From the NCBI GenBank assembly GCA_905198475.1, contig CAJKCQ010000012.1, forward strand, positions 1 to 45,787: 45,787 nucleotides of DNA. Reading direction: 5' to 3'. Under the pieces are notes generated by a model, which worked only from the letters and a program-made list of their open reading frames with translations, searched no databases and was not told the origin of the DNA. This DNA is from an uncultured Sutterella sp. (GTDB taxonomy: Bacteria; Pseudomonadota; Gammaproteobacteria; Burkholderiales; Burkholderiaceae_F). Positions 1 through 7,831 of the stretch are shown here, one piece after another. Made by a program: the position numbers and the translations under genes. Positions within the stretch are counted from its first letter, which is position 1. Each line of letters starts with the position of its first letter.

Positions 1-55
1 CTACCTCCTGCTCCCGGGACTTTCACCCGTTGGAATTCGCCCATGCCGGGCACAC
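1..55 (-). mobile_element. Group IIC intron, 5' end only (runs off the left edge)
   Basis: Read on the minus strand from 55 downward, the sequence begins GTGTGCCCGGCATGGGC and soon continues GGGTGAAAGTCCCG. The GUGYG 5' boundary and the conserved domain I segments (CCCGGCAUGGG, GGGUGAAAGUCCCG) are typical of bacterial group II introns. Class C introns characteristically insert just downstream of intrinsic terminator hairpins, and here a perfect 13-bp-based hairpin ends two bases before the GTGTG. Only the first 55 nt are visible, so the intron-encoded reverse transcriptase, domain V and the 3' exon lie outside the window. Seen: the motifs and their position. Known: class C site preference. 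Inferred: that a complete element follows to the left. Confidence 0.78.
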
Positions 56-57
56 AA

Positions 58-107
58 CAATTCGGGCCGCGTCTCGGCAACGAGACTGCGGCCCGAATTG
101 TTTTTCT
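58..107. terminator. Intrinsic terminator of ppiD, used as intron insertion site
   Basis: Long inverted repeat: CAATTCGGGCCGC pairs with GCGGCCCGAATTG, with an inner GTCTCG/CGAGAC stem and a GCAA loop. A T-run follows on the plus strand (101-107). On the minus strand the stem is followed by TT and then directly by the intron 5' end. It sits just downstream of the ppiD stop codon and can act in both directions. Confidence 0.8.
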
Positions 108-155
108 TGCGGGAGCCAAAGTCCGGTGTGAGGCCGGACTTCGCAGAAGCGCGCC

Positions 156-2063
156 CTACTGCTGATCGTCGGTGTTCTTCTCCACGCCCTTCACGAAGTC
201 GGGACGGAGCACCTCGAAGCCGAGCGACTCATTGAGGGCCTCCATGAAGCCCGCACGGTCGGCGGAGCCGTAGATCGAAGCGAGCTCGCGGGCGAGGCCG
301 CGCGTTTCGGCTTCGCTCGCCTTGTGGCTGCGGCCTTCTTCGACGTAGACCACGGCGTAGGAGCCGTCGGCGAGGACGGCGTGCGTCCACGCGGGGAGCT
401 TCGCGGAGTCGAGCGCGAGGGCGGCGTTCACGAGCGCAACCTCCTCGCCCTGCGGATTCTGGCGCGAGATCCAGGCGGCGTCGGAGAACCCGTCGAGGTT
501 CTTCTCCTTCTCGAGCGCCGCGAGCTTCGCCTTGCCGGCGGCCTGGGCGTTCAGAGCGGCCTTCTCGGACTTCAACTTCTCGCCGATGCGGGGGGAGACC
601 TCCGCGAGCGGACGCTCGGTCTCGGGGAAGTATTCGACGACGCGCGCGGCGACCAGGCGGTTGCCCGGCACTTCGATCGCGGTCGAATTGCGCTTCTCCT
701 TGAGGCACTCGGCGCCGAAGAGCATCTCGGCGACGCGCTCGGTGATGATGCGGCCGAGTTCGGGATCGGTGACGCCCGAGCGGGTGACGAAGTCCGTGGT
801 CTCAACCTTGAGGCCGAACTTCTCGGCCGCGGGGGCGAGGGAGTCGGACTGCTCGTAGATGATGTTCGAGAACTCGTCGGCGCGCTCGTTGAAGGCGCGG
901 ATCGCGGCCTGATCGGCGTATTCGCGCTCGATCTCGCCCTTGACGGCCTCGAAGGGCTCGACGGCGGCGGGCTGGATGTCGGTGACCTCGATGATGTGCC
1001 AACCGAACTCCGTCTCGACGGGGCCGACGATGTCGCCCTTCTTCGCGTTGAAGACGGCGTCCTCGAAGGACTTGGTCATCACGCCGCGGCCGAAGAACGA
1101 CAGGTCTCCGCCTTCGGCGGCGCTGCCCGGGTCGGCCGACTCCTTCTTCGCCTCGGCGACGAAGGTCGACGGATCGGCCTTCACGCGGGCGAGGATCTCC
1201 TCGGCCTTCTTCTTCGCGGCGGCCTTGTCCGTGCCGAACTCGATCAGGATGTGGCTCGCGCGGCGCTGCTCGGGCGTGGTCCAGCGGTTCTTGTTCTGTT
1301 CGTAGTAGGTCTGGATTTCCTCAGGGGTGGCCTGGATCCCCTTGAAGCTCTCGGGCGAGAAGACGACGTACTCGGCCTTGACGTGCTCGGGCGAGAGGAA
1401 CTCCTTCGTGTGGCCGTCGTAGTAGGCCTTCACCTCGGCGTCGGAGACGCTCACCTCGCCGAGGTGCTCCGAAGTCTTCTCGACGTAGGTGCGCACGAGC
1501 CGTTCGTTCGTGAGGATCTGGTGCATCGCCTCGACGAGCGCCTTCGGCACCGGGTGCGTGTCGGCGACGCCGCCGATCACGACCTGCTTGGCGAGGTCGC
1601 GGCGAATTTCGGCGACGAACTGCTGGTCGCTCTTGCCCTGCGAGCGCAGAAACTGCTCGTAGAGCTCGGGCGAGAACTTGCCGTCCTTCTTCAGGACGTC
1701 GGCGTTCTTGATGAGCGCGACCGCATCGGCTTCGCTCACGCCCACGTAGTTCTTGGCGATCGTCTGCGAGAGCGCGACGTCGTCGGTGAGCATGCGCAGG
1801 ATGTCCGCACGGGCTTCAGGCGTGTCGAGCATGTTGGCGTGGAAGTTGTCGCCCATCTGCTGGCGCAGACGATCGAGCTGCTCGCGCTTGGCCTGGTCGA
1901 ACTGCTCCGGAGTGACGGCGACCTCGCCCACCTTGACGATGGCGTTGTCGCTCTGACTCATGCGGTTGTAGGAATAGATGCCGGTGACCACGAAGCTCGG
2001 GATGATCAGCACCATGGCAATGAACATCAGCCAGCGCTTGTGCTCGCGGAATGCCTGAAGCAT
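156..2063 (-). CDS. ppiD: Periplasmic folding chaperone/peptidyl-prolyl isomerase PpiD (SurA_N + parvulin domains)
   Basis: 635-residue inner-membrane-anchored chaperone that helps newly exported proteins fold at the Sec translocon exit. Seen: a short cytoplasmic N-terminus (MLQAFREHKRW), one membrane span at about residues 12-32, a SurA-like N-terminal chaperone region, and a parvulin rotamase domain at about 265-362 (RASHILIEFG ... GDLSFFGRG ... FGWHIIEV). The C-terminal part is helical. The length matches E. coli PpiD (623). The ATG at 2063 was chosen over an upstream in-frame start because it has GAAGGA about 7 nt upstream and puts the signal anchor at the protein start. It closes the tig-clpP-clpX-lon-hup-ppiD order known from gamma- and betaproteobacteria. 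Many PpiD parvulin domains are catalytically inactive; activity here is not established. Confidence 0.92.
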   Translation of the reverse strand: MLQAFREHKRWLMFIAMVLIIPSFVVTGIYSYNRMSQSDNAIVKVGEVAVTPEQFDQAKREQLDRLRQQMGDNFHANMLDTPEARADILRMLTDDVALSQTIAKNYVGVSEADAVALIKNADVLKKDGKFSPELYEQFLRSQGKSDQQFVAEIRRDLAKQVVIGGVADTHPVPKALVEAMHQILTNERLVRTYVEKTSEHLGEVSVSDAEVKAYYDGHTKEFLSPEHVKAEYVVFSPESFKGIQATPEEIQTYYEQNKNRWTTPEQRRASHILIEFGTDKAAAKKKAEEILARVKADPSTFVAEAKKESADPGSAAEGGDLSFFGRGVMTKSFEDAVFNAKKGDIVGPVETEFGWHIIEVTDIQPAAVEPFEAVKGEIEREYADQAAIRAFNERADEFSNIIYEQSDSLAPAAEKFGLKVETTDFVTRSGVTDPELGRIITERVAEMLFGAECLKEKRNSTAIEVPGNRLVAARVVEYFPETERPLAEVSPRIGEKLKSEKAALNAQAAGKAKLAALEKEKNLDGFSDAAWISRQNPQGEEVALVNAALALDSAKLPAWTHAVLADGSYAVVYVEEGRSHKASEAETRGLARELASIYGSADRAGFMEALNESLGFEVLRPDFVKGVEKNTDDQQ

Positions 2064-2165
2064 AAGGGGATCCTTCGTCTGTCGGCGCTCGAGGCAGGTC
2101 CGGGCGACTGCACCCTCTCCCTCTGCGCGCAAAGGTTTCTAATCGGATACACCGAGCGCAGATAA

Positions 2166-2194
2166 CAAAAAAGGCGAACCTCACGGCTCGCCTT
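2166..2194 (-). terminator. Terminator of tRNA-Asp
   Basis: Minus-strand hairpin AAGGCGA ... TCGCCTT followed by TTTT, immediately downstream of the tRNA-Asp 3' end and before ppiD. It suggests the tRNA is a separate transcript from ppiD. Confidence 0.7.
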
Positions 2195-2206
2195 CTTCGG
2201 AAACTC

Positions 2207-2283
2207 TGGCGGAGTGGACGGGACTCGAACCCGCGACCCTCGGCGTGACAGGCCGATATTCTAACCAACTGAACTACCACTCC
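2207..2283 (-). tRNA. tRNA-Asp (GTC)
   Basis: 77 nt including an encoded CCA. Acceptor stem GGAGTGG/CCACTCC, T-loop TTCGAGT, and anticodon loop CTGTCAC giving anticodon GTC (aspartate). It lies between topB and ppiD, the usual neighbourhood of tRNA-Asp near hup/ppiD in Burkholderiales. Confidence 0.97.
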
Positions 2284-2331
2284 GCAGCTCACCTCTTCAT
2301 CGAGATCGCTCTCGATCAGAGAAGAATGCGA

Positions 2332-2360
2332 AGTTTATAGACGAAGCCAACTTCTGTCAA
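2332..2360 (-). promoter_or_regulatory. Sigma-70 promoter of tRNA-Asp
   Basis: Minus strand: perfect -35 TTGACA (2360-2355), then TAAACT at 17-nt spacing (2337-2332) or TATAAA at 15-nt spacing. The tRNA starts about 50 nt downstream, as expected for a strong stable-RNA promoter. Confidence 0.6.
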
Positions 2361-2503
2361 GAGTGAATATTTCCGGACACCCAAAAATGCCGTGTTTGCG
2401 GGAGGTTTCAGGCGTTCCGGGCCGTTCTGACCTTCTTCCCGCCCGAGCGGGTATGCTTTCGCGCACCGCGCCCGCGCGCCCATTGATTCTCCGGACCCGT
2501 CCC

Positions 2504-4546
2504 ATGTCGATCGACCTTCTCTACATCGCCGAAAAGCCCTCCGTCGCGAACGCGATCGCCGCAGAGCTCGGCGTCCTGAAGCGCGGCGACGGCGTGATCG
2601 AATGCCGCGGCAATGCGGCGGTCACCTGGTGCTTCGGCCACCTCCTCGAGCAGGCCGAGCCCGACGCCTATCTCCCCGACTTCATCCCGAAGACGAAGAA
2701 GGGGAAGAAGGTCTGGCGCCTCGCCGATCTCCCGATCTTCCCGAAGGCATGGCTCTGCGTGCCGCGGGGCGACAAGGGCGTGAGAAAGCAGCTCTCAACC
2801 ATCGGCAGGCTCATGAAGAGCGCCCGGGTGCTCGTCCACGCCGGCGACCCGGACCGCGAAGGGCAGCTTCTCGTAGACGAAGTGATCGAACACTTCCACA
2901 TCACGAAGCCCGTGAAGCGCTTCTGGGTCTCGGCCGTGGACCCGGCGTCGATCCGCAAGGGTTTGACGAACCTGCGCGAGAACACCGACTTCGCCGGCAT
3001 GCGCGACGCCGCGCGCGGCCGCGCGCGGGCCGACTGGTTGATCGGCATGAACCTCTCGCGCGCCTACACGCTCACGACGCCGCCCGGGGCGCTCCCAGCC
3101 GCCGATGCCGCAGGCGCTCCCGACGCCTCGCCAAGACCCCGAGGACGCCCGGAGCGCAATGAGCGGTCGACCGGGACGGACGCGGCGTCCCGGGGGCGCT
3201 TCAAGCGCTCGAGCCGCTTCACCCGATCAAACAACGACTTGATCGCGGTCGGACGCGTGCAAACGCCGACCCTCGCGATGGTGGCGCGCCGCGACTATGC
3301 GGTCGAGCACTTCGAGCCGCAGCCCTATCTCGCCGTCACGGCGGACCTCTGCGCCGAGGAGAAGACCTTCCGCGCGCGCTGGAAGCCCCGCGAAGGGCAG
3401 CCCGGCATGGACGCCGAAGGCAAGCTCCTCATCGACCTCGAAATCGGCCGCAGGCTCGTGGAGCGCCTCTCGAAGGAAAAGACCGCGCGGGTCGTCTCCT
3501 CCACGACGAAGCGCCGCAAGGCCTTCCAACCCAAGGCCTATTCTCTTGCCGACATCCAGATCGAGGCGAGCCGCCTCTACGGCTTTTCGGCCGACATGAC
3601 GCTCAAGGTCTGCCAGTCGCTCTATGAAGCCCACAAGATCACGTCCTACCCGCGCACGGACTGCGGGTACCTGCCCGAGAGCCAGCACGCCGACGCTCCG
3701 GCCGTACTCGCGGCGGTTGCAAAGACCATGCCCGCAGCCGCGAGAGCGGTGGAGCGCGCCGACCCGAAGATCAAAAGTCCAACCTTCAACGACAAGAAGG
3801 TGACCGCCCACCACGGCATCGTGCCGGTCGCGAACGTCGTTCCCTGGGAGAAGCTGTCCGAGGCCGAGCAGAAGCTCTACCGGCTCATCGCCAAGCGCTA
3901 CGTGGCGAACTTCTTCCCCGTGCACGAGTACGACGCAACGGAGATCCGCTTCGACATCGGCGGCGAAGCGTTCGTCGCCAAGGGCCGCACCGTGATGATT
4001 AAGGGCTGGAAGGCGCTCTTTGACAAGGCGGAGGCCGAAGCCGACCGCAGGAAAGCGGCCGAAGAGGACGAGGACCAGACGCTCCCGCGCCTGAAGGCGG
4101 GCGACGCGGCCGAAGTCCTCGCCGTCAAGGGACGCGAAGACCAGACGAAGCCCCCGGCCTACTTCACCGAAGGCACGCTCATCGCCGCGATGGAGAACAT
4201 CTGGCGCTCCTTCGACGAGAAGGCGCTCCAGGAGAAGCTCAAGGAGGCGGGCGGCATCGGCACGCCCGCGACGCGCGCGGCGATCATTGCAGAGTTGAAG
4301 CGCAAGGAATACCTCACCACGGAAGGGAAGAAGCTCCACTGCTCCCCCTCGGGCCGCCGGGTGCTGCTGCGGGCCTCTCCGCGGGTGCGCAGCGCCGCCC
4401 TCACGGCGGCGTTCGAAACGAAGCTCTCGGAGATCGAGGCGGGTCGCGGCGCGCTCGACGCCTTTGTTGCGGAATACGAGGCCTTCATCCGCGGGGAGCT
4501 CGCGGCCGTTCGCGGGGAGCGCGTGGGCGGAATTCCGCAGGCATGA
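2504..4546 (+). CDS. topB: DNA topoisomerase III (type IA)
   Basis: 680-residue type IA topoisomerase that relaxes and decatenates DNA by single-strand passage. Seen: the N-terminal TOPRIM start (LLYIAEKPSVA), the acidic TOPRIM motif HAGDPDREGQLL, the VGRVQTPTL segment, and the active-site tyrosine in SYPRTDCGYLP (Tyr382). It has the TopB-type ending without C-terminal zinc fingers. E. coli TopB is 653 residues. Odd: about 55 residues (191-245, DNA 3074-3238) lie between AYTL and LIAVGRVQ, where E. coli has about 10. The segment is rich in Ala, Pro and Arg, low in complexity and strongly basic. The ATG at 2504 starts exactly at the conserved MSIDLLYIAEKP; an upstream in-frame extension looks non-coding. 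It is the only plus-strand gene inside the tig-to-ppiD cluster and separates the two tRNA genes. Confidence 0.93.
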   Translation: MSIDLLYIAEKPSVANAIAAELGVLKRGDGVIECRGNAAVTWCFGHLLEQAEPDAYLPDFIPKTKKGKKVWRLADLPIFPKAWLCVPRGDKGVRKQLSTIGRLMKSARVLVHAGDPDREGQLLVDEVIEHFHITKPVKRFWVSAVDPASIRKGLTNLRENTDFAGMRDAARGRARADWLIGMNLSRAYTLTTPPGALPAADAAGAPDASPRPRGRPERNERSTGTDAASRGRFKRSSRFTRSNNDLIAVGRVQTPTLAMVARRDYAVEHFEPQPYLAVTADLCAEEKTFRARWKPREGQPGMDAEGKLLIDLEIGRRLVERLSKEKTARVVSSTTKRRKAFQPKAYSLADIQIEASRLYGFSADMTLKVCQSLYEAHKITSYPRTDCGYLPESQHADAPAVLAAVAKTMPAAARAVERADPKIKSPTFNDKKVTAHHGIVPVANVVPWEKLSEAEQKLYRLIAKRYVANFFPVHEYDATEIRFDIGGEAFVAKGRTVMIKGWKALFDKAEAEADRRKAAEEDEDQTLPRLKAGDAAEVLAVKGREDQTKPPAYFTEGTLIAAMENIWRSFDEKALQEKLKEAGGIGTPATRAAIIAELKRKEYLTTEGKKLHCSPSGRRVLLRASPRVRSAALTAAFETKLSEIEAGRGALDAFVAEYEAFIRGELAAVRGERVGGIPQA

Positions 4547-4583
4547 AAAAGCCCGGCGCCGTTCGTGAAGGGGCCCGGGCTTT
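4546..4583. terminator. Bidirectional terminator between topB and tRNA-Val
   Basis: AAAGCCCG (4548-4555) pairs with CGGGCTTT (4576-4583). On the minus strand the hairpin ends in TTTTT, serving tRNA-Val; on the plus strand it begins right at the topB stop codon. Confidence 0.65.
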
Positions 4584-4589
4584 GAGAAC

Positions 4590-4664
4590 TGGTGGATGCT
4601 AAGAGGTTTGAACTCCTGACCTTCGCCGTGTAAAGGCGCTGCTCTACCACTGAGCTAAGCATCC
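4590..4664 (-). tRNA. tRNA-Val (TAC)
   Basis: 75 nt with encoded CCA. Acceptor stem GGATGCT/AGCATCC, T-loop TTCAAAC, and anticodon loop TTTACAC giving anticodon TAC (valine). It lies 37 bp downstream of hup on the same strand with no clear terminator between them, so it may be co-transcribed with hup. Confidence 0.97.
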
Positions 4665-4701
4665 TTGCTCGGAGCCGGAGGTCGGCACCGAGAGAAGTTT
4701 T

Positions 4702-4974
4702 TTATTTTACCAGTTCTTTGAGATTCTTACCGGGCTTGAAGCGGGCCTGACGCGTCGCAGGAATGTGCATGGGCTTACCCGTCTGCGGGTGCCGGCCGGC
4801 ACGCGGAGCACGGTCGACAACGCTGAAGCTGCCGAAGCCGAGGATCACAACCTCTTCATCCTTGGCAAGGGCGTCCTCGATCCTCTTGAGGAACGATTCG
4901 ATCACCTCTCCGGCCTTGCTCTTGCTGATGCCGGTGTCCATTGAGACCTGTTGAATCAGATCCGTTTTGTTCAT
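4702..4974 (-). CDS. hupB: HU-family DNA-binding protein
   Basis: 90-residue nucleoid protein that binds and bends DNA without sequence specificity as a dimer. Seen: MNKTDLIQQV N-terminus, the GFGSFSV core strand, and the GRHPQTGKPMHIPA beta-arm with the intercalating proline. The length is exactly that of the family. Two ATG codons are adjacent (4977 and 4974); AGGAG lies 7 nt before the second, which also gives the canonical MNKT start. It follows lon, as in E. coli, has its own promoter, and tRNA-Val follows it. Confidence 0.97.
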   Translation of the reverse strand: MNKTDLIQQVSMDTGISKSKAGEVIESFLKRIEDALAKDEEVVILGFGSFSVVDRAPRAGRHPQTGKPMHIPATRQARFKPGKNLKELVK

Positions 4975-5094
4975 CATCTCTCTCCTAATTTGCCGTCCGC
5001 CGAGAAGGTCCGTGCGGAGAGATCTCCGTTAAGGCCCCCGGACGCTGCGGAACAAACGCGGAGCCCGAAGAATCGTCGGCGGCTCAAGAAAAAT

Positions 5095-5122
5095 TTTATA
5101 CGGGAACCATTTCCGTATACAA
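5095..5122 (-). promoter_or_regulatory. Sigma-70 promoter of hup
   Basis: Minus strand: TTGTAT (5122-5117), 16-nt spacer, TATAAA (5100-5095). It predicts a leader of about 110 nt before the hup start. An inverted repeat TATACGG-N9-CCGTATA (5097-5103/5113-5119) lies entirely between and over the two hexamers, so the promoter may be an operator target. Confidence 0.55.
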
Positions 5123-5154
5123 AGCGGCGGTTAAAGATACTACTCCCCCGAACC

Positions 5155-5170
5155 GCCTTGTATACAAGGC
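5155..5170. promoter_or_regulatory. Perfect 16-bp palindrome between lon and hup
   Basis: GCCTTGTATACAAGGC is a perfect palindrome about 35 bp upstream of the hup -35 element. Its GTATAC core recurs at 5115-5120 overlapping the -35 box. It could be an operator for an unidentified dimeric regulator of hup; no known box was recognised. Confidence 0.4.
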
Positions 5171-5175
5171 ATGAG

Positions 5176-5214
5176 AAGAAAAAAGCCCCTCAGACCATTG
5201 CAGTCCGGGGAGCT
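5176..5214 (-). terminator. Terminator of lon
   Basis: Minus-strand hairpin AGCTCCCCGGAC ... GTCTGAGGGGCT with one mismatch, followed by TTTTTTCTTCT. It lies 38 bp beyond the lon stop codon. Confidence 0.75.
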
Positions 5215-5251
5215 TGTTTCATCTCGTTGCGACTTTGAACCGCAACAGTCC

Positions 5252-7708
5252 TCAGGCTGAGGTCTGCACCGGCGTCATCGCCGTCACCGCGGGTTTGGGC
5301 GGCATCGCGAGCGCCGCGGCGTACTCCGCGTCGGTCAGGGGCTTGGGCATGCGCACGAGCGCACGCTCAAGCACCTCTTCGATGCGCTTCACCGGGACGA
5401 TCTCGAGGCCCTTCAGGGCGTCCTCGTTGATTTCGGTGAGGTCCTTCTCGTTCTCCGCCGGGATGAGCACGGTCTTCACGTTGCCGCGCTGGGCCGCGAG
5501 GAGCTTCTCCTTGAGGCCGCCGATCGGCAGCACTTCGCCGCGCAGCGTGATCTCGCCCGTCATGGCGAGGTCGGAGCGCACCGGAATGCGGGTGAGCGCC
5601 GAGACCATCGCGGTCGTGATCGCCGCGCCGGCCGAGGGGCCGTCCTTCGGGATCGCCCCTTCGGGGAAGTGGATGTGCCAGTCGGTGTTCGCAAAGACGT
5701 CGGGCTTCAACCCCAGGCTCTGCGCACGAGCGCGCACGACCGAGCGCGCGGCCTCGACGGACTCCTTCATCACGTCGCCGAGCATGCCGGTGCGGAGCAC
5801 CTGGCCCTTGCCCGGGAACGCGACCGCCTCGATCGTGAGGATGTCGCCACCCACTTCGGACCACGAGAGGCCGTTCACAATGCCGACCTGCGGCTCGCGC
5901 ATGGCGACCGTGATGCTGAAGCGGCGCACGCCGAGGTACTTCTCGAGGTTTTCCTCGGAGACGACGATCGGGAGCTTCGGATCCTTCTTCCCCTCGAGCT
6001 CGGTGAGGACGATCTTGCGCAGGATCTTGCCGATCGAGCGCTCGAGCGAACGCACGCCCGCCTCGCGGGTGTAGAAGCGGATGATGTCGCGCACCGCGCC
6101 TTCGGTAATCTTCGCTTCGGTCTCCTTCACGCCGTTGGCGCGCATCTGCTTCGGGATCAGATGACGCATCGCGATGTGGACCTTCTCGTTCTCGGTGTAG
6201 CCCGAGAGCGAAATGACCTCCATGCGGTCGAGGAGCGCGGGCGGAATGTCGTAGCTGTTCGAAGTCGCAACGAAGAGCACGTCCGAAAGGTCGTACGGGC
6301 ACTCGACGTAGTGGTCTTCAAAGGCGTTGTTCTGCTCGGGATCGAGCACCTCAAGGAGGGCCGAAGCCGGGTCGCCGCGGTGCGTGGAGCCGATCTTGTC
6401 GATTTCGTCGAGGAGGAAGAGCGGATTGCGCACCTTCGCCTTGATCAGGTGCTTGATCACCTGACCGGGCATCGCGCCCACGTACGTGCGGCGGTGGCCG
6501 CGGATCTCGGCTTCATCCGAGACGCCGCCCAGGGCCATGCGGACGTATTCGCGGTTCGTCGCGCGCGCGATCGAGCGGCCGAGCGAGGTCTTGCCGACGC
6601 CCGGGCCGCCGACGAGGCAGAGGATCGGCGACTTCACCTTGCCGACGCGCTTTTGCACGGCGAGGTATTCGAGGATGCGCTCCTTCACCTTCTCGAGCCC
6701 CCAGTGGTCCTCGTCGAGGACGCGGCGGGCGCGGTCGATGTCGTGCGAAACGCGGCTCTTCTTCTTCCAGGGAATCTCGAGGAGCGTGTCGACGTAGCTG
6801 CGCACCACCGAAGCTTCAGAGGACGAAGGCGGCATGGTCTTGAGGCGCTTCAACTCCGTCAGGGCCGCGGTCTCCGCGGCCTCGGGCATCTTCGCCTCGC
6901 GGACCTTGCGCTCGAGTTCGGCCTCCTCCCCATCGGCCTCTTCGCCGTCGGGATCCATGCCGAGCTCCTTCTTGATCGCCTTCATCTGCTCGTTCAAGTA
7001 GTACTCGCGCTGGTTCTTCTCCATCTGGCCCTTGACGCGCATCTGGATGCGCTTCTCGATCTGGCCGCTCTCGAGCGTGCGGTCGAGCACGCCGATGAGG
7101 ATCTCATAGCGCGCAACCGGGTTGACGCTCTTCAGGAAGTCGAGGCGCTCCTGCGTCGTGAGCGGAATGAAGGAGGCGGCGATGTCGCAGGCGCGCACCG
7201 GGTCCTTCTCCTCGATCACGGGCTTCAGGTGTTCGGGCGTGACCTTCTTCACGCTCGAGGCGTAGTCCTGCAGGGACTTCACGAGCGTGCGCTGATAGGC
7301 CGAGAGGTCCTCTCCTGGAGGAATCACCGTCGGCAGCAGTTCGGCGCTCGCCTTGAAGAAGCCCGAGGCGTTCACCCAGTCCTTGACGCGGCAGCGGTCC
7401 GCGCCGTGGACGAGGGCCTTCACCGAGCCGTCGGGAAGGCGCAGCAGTTGGTCGATTTCACCCGTGACGCCGATGTCGAGGAAGTCCTCCGCGGTCGGCG
7501 TGTCGACAGCCTTGTCGCGCTGCGTCACGAGGATCACCCGCCCGGAATGCAGGCGCATGGCGGCCTCGGCGGCAAGCACCGAGATCGGGCGCCCCATGAA
7601 GACCGTGGTCATGGAGTTCGGGATGACCACCATGTCGCGCAGCGGAATGACCGGCAGCGGTCCGAGAACCGCCGGAGTCTGTTCGGGAAGTGAATTATTG
7701 TTGTTCAA
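5252..7708 (-). CDS. lon: ATP-dependent protease Lon (LonA)
   Basis: 818-residue cytoplasmic AAA+ protease that degrades misfolded and regulatory proteins. Seen: N-terminal substrate domain beginning LPVIPLRDMVVIPNSM, coiled-coil linker, Walker A GGPGVGKTS, Walker B FLLDEIDK, and the C-terminal protease domain with catalytic Ser in KDGPSAGAA. Start choice: longer in-frame starts (TTG at 7786) lie upstream of the sigma-32 promoter at 7746-7774 and would not be transcribed from it. The TTG at 7708 has a GGGA 9 nt upstream and gives MNNNNSLPEQ; a GTG at 7723 is possible but has no Shine-Dalgarno. It follows clpX in the same direction but has its own heat-shock promoter and terminator. Confidence 0.95.
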   Translation of the reverse strand: MNNNNSLPEQTPAVLGPLPVIPLRDMVVIPNSMTTVFMGRPISVLAAEAAMRLHSGRVILVTQRDKAVDTPTAEDFLDIGVTGEIDQLLRLPDGSVKALVHGADRCRVKDWVNASGFFKASAELLPTVIPPGEDLSAYQRTLVKSLQDYASSVKKVTPEHLKPVIEEKDPVRACDIAASFIPLTTQERLDFLKSVNPVARYEILIGVLDRTLESGQIEKRIQMRVKGQMEKNQREYYLNEQMKAIKKELGMDPDGEEADGEEAELERKVREAKMPEAAETAALTELKRLKTMPPSSSEASVVRSYVDTLLEIPWKKKSRVSHDIDRARRVLDEDHWGLEKVKERILEYLAVQKRVGKVKSPILCLVGGPGVGKTSLGRSIARATNREYVRMALGGVSDEAEIRGHRRTYVGAMPGQVIKHLIKAKVRNPLFLLDEIDKIGSTHRGDPASALLEVLDPEQNNAFEDHYVECPYDLSDVLFVATSNSYDIPPALLDRMEVISLSGYTENEKVHIAMRHLIPKQMRANGVKETEAKITEGAVRDIIRFYTREAGVRSLERSIGKILRKIVLTELEGKKDPKLPIVVSEENLEKYLGVRRFSITVAMREPQVGIVNGLSWSEVGGDILTIEAVAFPGKGQVLRTGMLGDVMKESVEAARSVVRARAQSLGLKPDVFANTDWHIHFPEGAIPKDGPSAGAAITTAMVSALTRIPVRSDLAMTGEITLRGEVLPIGGLKEKLLAAQRGNVKTVLIPAENEKDLTEINEDALKGLEIVPVKRIEEVLERALVRMPKPLTDAEYAAALAMPPKPAVTAMTPVQTSA

Positions 7709-7745
7709 AGCTGTGAATCCCACAAAAAAAGGATGTTTAGAGTCT

Positions 7746-7774
7746 ATATGGGGATGAGGGCCCGCATTTTCAAC
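7746..7774 (-). promoter_or_regulatory. Sigma-32 (RpoH) heat-shock promoter of lon
   Basis: Minus strand: -35 GTTGAAA (7774-7768; consensus CTTGAAA), a 14-nt spacer, and -10 CCCCATAT (7753-7746), an exact match to CCCCATNT. Transcription would start near 7739, giving a short leader to the lon start at 7708. Confidence 0.8.
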
Positions 7775-7831
7775 GGGTCTCGGCAATACCTCAAAGGGCC
7801 GCTCCCTCCACCCCCGGCGGGACTCCGTGCA

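Noticed and set aside
324..2165. 613-codon plus-strand open frame antisense to ppiD
   Set aside because: It lies wholly opposite a strongly conserved gene, has no recognisable domain, and shows the Leu/Gly/Val/Asp/Arg-rich composition typical of high-GC antisense frames. Similar frames opposite lon, clpX, tig, assT, sbcC, fdhA and others were rejected for the same reason.
7709..7786. Longer Lon N-terminus from TTG at 7786
   Set aside because: The stretch overlaps a near-perfect sigma-32 promoter and has no suitably spaced Shine-Dalgarno.
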